Origin: Oehlia diaphana
Lineage: Eukaryota > Glomeromycota > Glomeromycetes > Glomerales > Glomeraceae
Length of the DNA stretch: 30,990 bases
Assembly (NCBI GenBank): GCA_003833135.1
Contig: QZLH01001149.1
Coordinates: 1-30,990, forward strand
Direction: 5' to 3'
Position numbers and translations under genes: made by a program. A model generated the notes under the pieces. It had not been told where the DNA came from, did not search any database, and saw only the letters and a list, made by a program, of their open reading frames with translations. Each line of letters starts with the position of its first letter. Position 1 is the stretch's first letter. Of the stretch, positions 30,114-30,990 are shown in pieces.

Positions 30114-30352
30114 GTTTACCAGACTCTTAGGAATTTAGAAAAATCCAATAAAGTATATTGGAGAGGGTATAGTGTCTAATTGTGTTAAAGAAACGTACTA
30201 ACGTTTCTTTTTTTCATTTTTTTAGTTACCGGACTCCTAGGAACTTGAAAGAACCCGGTAAAGTATATTGGGAGGGTATGGTTTCTAATTGTGTTAAAGA
30301 AACGTACTAACATTCTTTTTTTTTTTGTTTTTTTAGGTTACCGGACTCCCAG
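30114..30352 (+). repeat. ~111-bp tandem exon-intron-like units, two full and one partial
   Basis: TTACC landmarks at 30116, 30226 and 30338 give periods of 110 and 112 bp. Each unit begins after a TTTAG acceptor-like site and reads, in one frame, YRTPRNLKEPGKVYWEG or its variant YQTLRNLEKSNKVYWRG. It then meets GGGTAT-type donor sequence at about 30167 and 30276. Each 'intron' part holds a perfect TACTAAC branch-point box (30196-30202 and 30305-30311), a T-rich tract and AG 23-25 bases later. The third unit keeps YRTPSKLK before diverging. The units are 50-53 bp of exon-like and about 60 bp of intron-like sequence. Whether any is transcribed or spliced cannot be told. Confidence 0.6.
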
Positions 30353-30490
30353 TAAGTTAAAAATATATATTTATTTAAATAGAAGGTATATATACTACAT
30401 CCCGAAATTTTCAGGGTATTCAATATTGCACAAATCTCAAATTTATGCAATATATTTAACAATATTACATATATAATTTTTCCTTGTCAG

Positions 30491-30745
30491 ACCATTTTCC
30501 GAATATCATTTTCCTGAATATACCTTTTCCCAAATCCATTTTTCTGAATGCCTATTTCCAGAAATTGATCATTTCCTGAAACTTCATTTTACCGAATGCC
30601 AATTTTAGAATGCCAATTTCCCAAATCTCAATTTCTGAAATTATATGAAACATCCAATTTCCTGAATTCTTTTATCCTGAATTATTTTATCCAAAACTCC
30701 AATATCATGAACCCTGATATTCTGAATGGACATTTTACTGAATTT
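30491..30745. repeat. ~15-bp minisatellite, CATTTTCCTGAATGC-type units
   Basis: Some fifteen diverged units of 14-18 bp, such as CATTTTCCTGAATA, CATTTTTCTGAATGC, CATTTTACCGAATGC and CAATTTCCTGAATTC, follow one another. All read CxATTTxCNGAAT on the + strand. It is non-coding; open frames across it are incidental. Confidence 0.75.
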
Positions 30746-30990
30746 AATATTATTTTTATAATTTTACATCATGAATTAGAATTATTAATTTTATAAACTC
30801 AACCTTTATTTTATTTAGTATACTAATCAATAAATTATATATAATGTAATAAATATAATATGTAATAAACTAACTTGTATTAAAACAAATACTTAAAAAT
30901 AAATAATGCAAAAGCGAACATATTTTATTATTCAATCAAAATATCTGTTTGAAATTTGTACCTGTACTAAATCCTTTTCTCCTTAAATGC
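30746..30990. other. AT-rich end of window
   Basis: No gene, RNA or repeat was recognised in the last 245 bases. Confidence 0.4.

Noticed and set aside
17588..30260. CCTAGG/ACCTGG plus AACTTGA-like matches near 17588, 18137, 26138 and 30236 as one repeat family
   Set aside because: The shared core is only about 8-12 bases and alignments do not extend, so chance cannot be excluded.

Overview
The window looks like nuclear DNA of an arbuscular mycorrhizal fungus, most likely Rhizophagus or a close Glomeromycotina relative. This is inferred from the sequence: very AT-rich DNA, short introns with GTAAG/GTATG donors and TTTAG/TATAG acceptors, long gene-poor stretches full of minisatellites and decayed genes, and gene types that are expanded in those fungi (tyrosine-kinase-like kinases fused to TPR arrays, Fic proteins, bromodomain-type repeated genes). 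No prokaryotic operon, tRNA, rRNA or CRISPR array was seen.

Layout. 1-2.6 kb: inverted repeats, a block bounded by CTGACC-type arms, a 50-bp and a 52-bp satellite. 2.6-3.0 kb: a broken gene fragment. 3.3-8.4 kb (+): the best gene here, nine exons whose phases all agree, coding for a 1484-aa protein kinase / cysteine-rich RING- or U-box-like / TPR protein with a conserved C-terminal module. 8.5-11.5 kb: an orphan exon-like piece, a pogo/Tigger-type MITE with TA target duplication, and another probable MITE. 11.5-14.9 kb: two divergently transcribed multi-pass membrane proteins (minus strand, four exons, frameshifted tail; plus strand, intronless, 288 aa). 15.5-19.3 kb: repeats and decayed coding sequence. 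19.8-21.0 kb (+): a Fic-domain (AMP-transferase-like) gene with an N-terminal frameshift. 21.5-27.2 kb: two paralogous short proteins (117 and 87 aa) with the same MxFWK hydrophobic leader, an Asn-rich linker and an almost purely acidic/aromatic repeat tail. Between them lie a polypurine tract, a 5'-incomplete trypsin-like gene, and the first-exon and last-exon relics of a second kinase-TPR gene. 27.8-29.8 kb (-): a broken bromodomain gene. 30.0-30.8 kb: tandem exon-intron-like units with perfect TACTAAC branch points, then a ~15-bp minisatellite.

The most unusual items are the MxFWK acidic-repeat protein pair, the tandem exon-intron units near the right edge, the bipartite relic of a kinase-TPR gene with a serine-protease-like gene between its two ends, and an apparent roughly tenfold excess of TCACGTG-type sites, including a perfect inverted pair upstream of the intact kinase gene. 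All splice sites and family assignments were read by eye; no database search was run.
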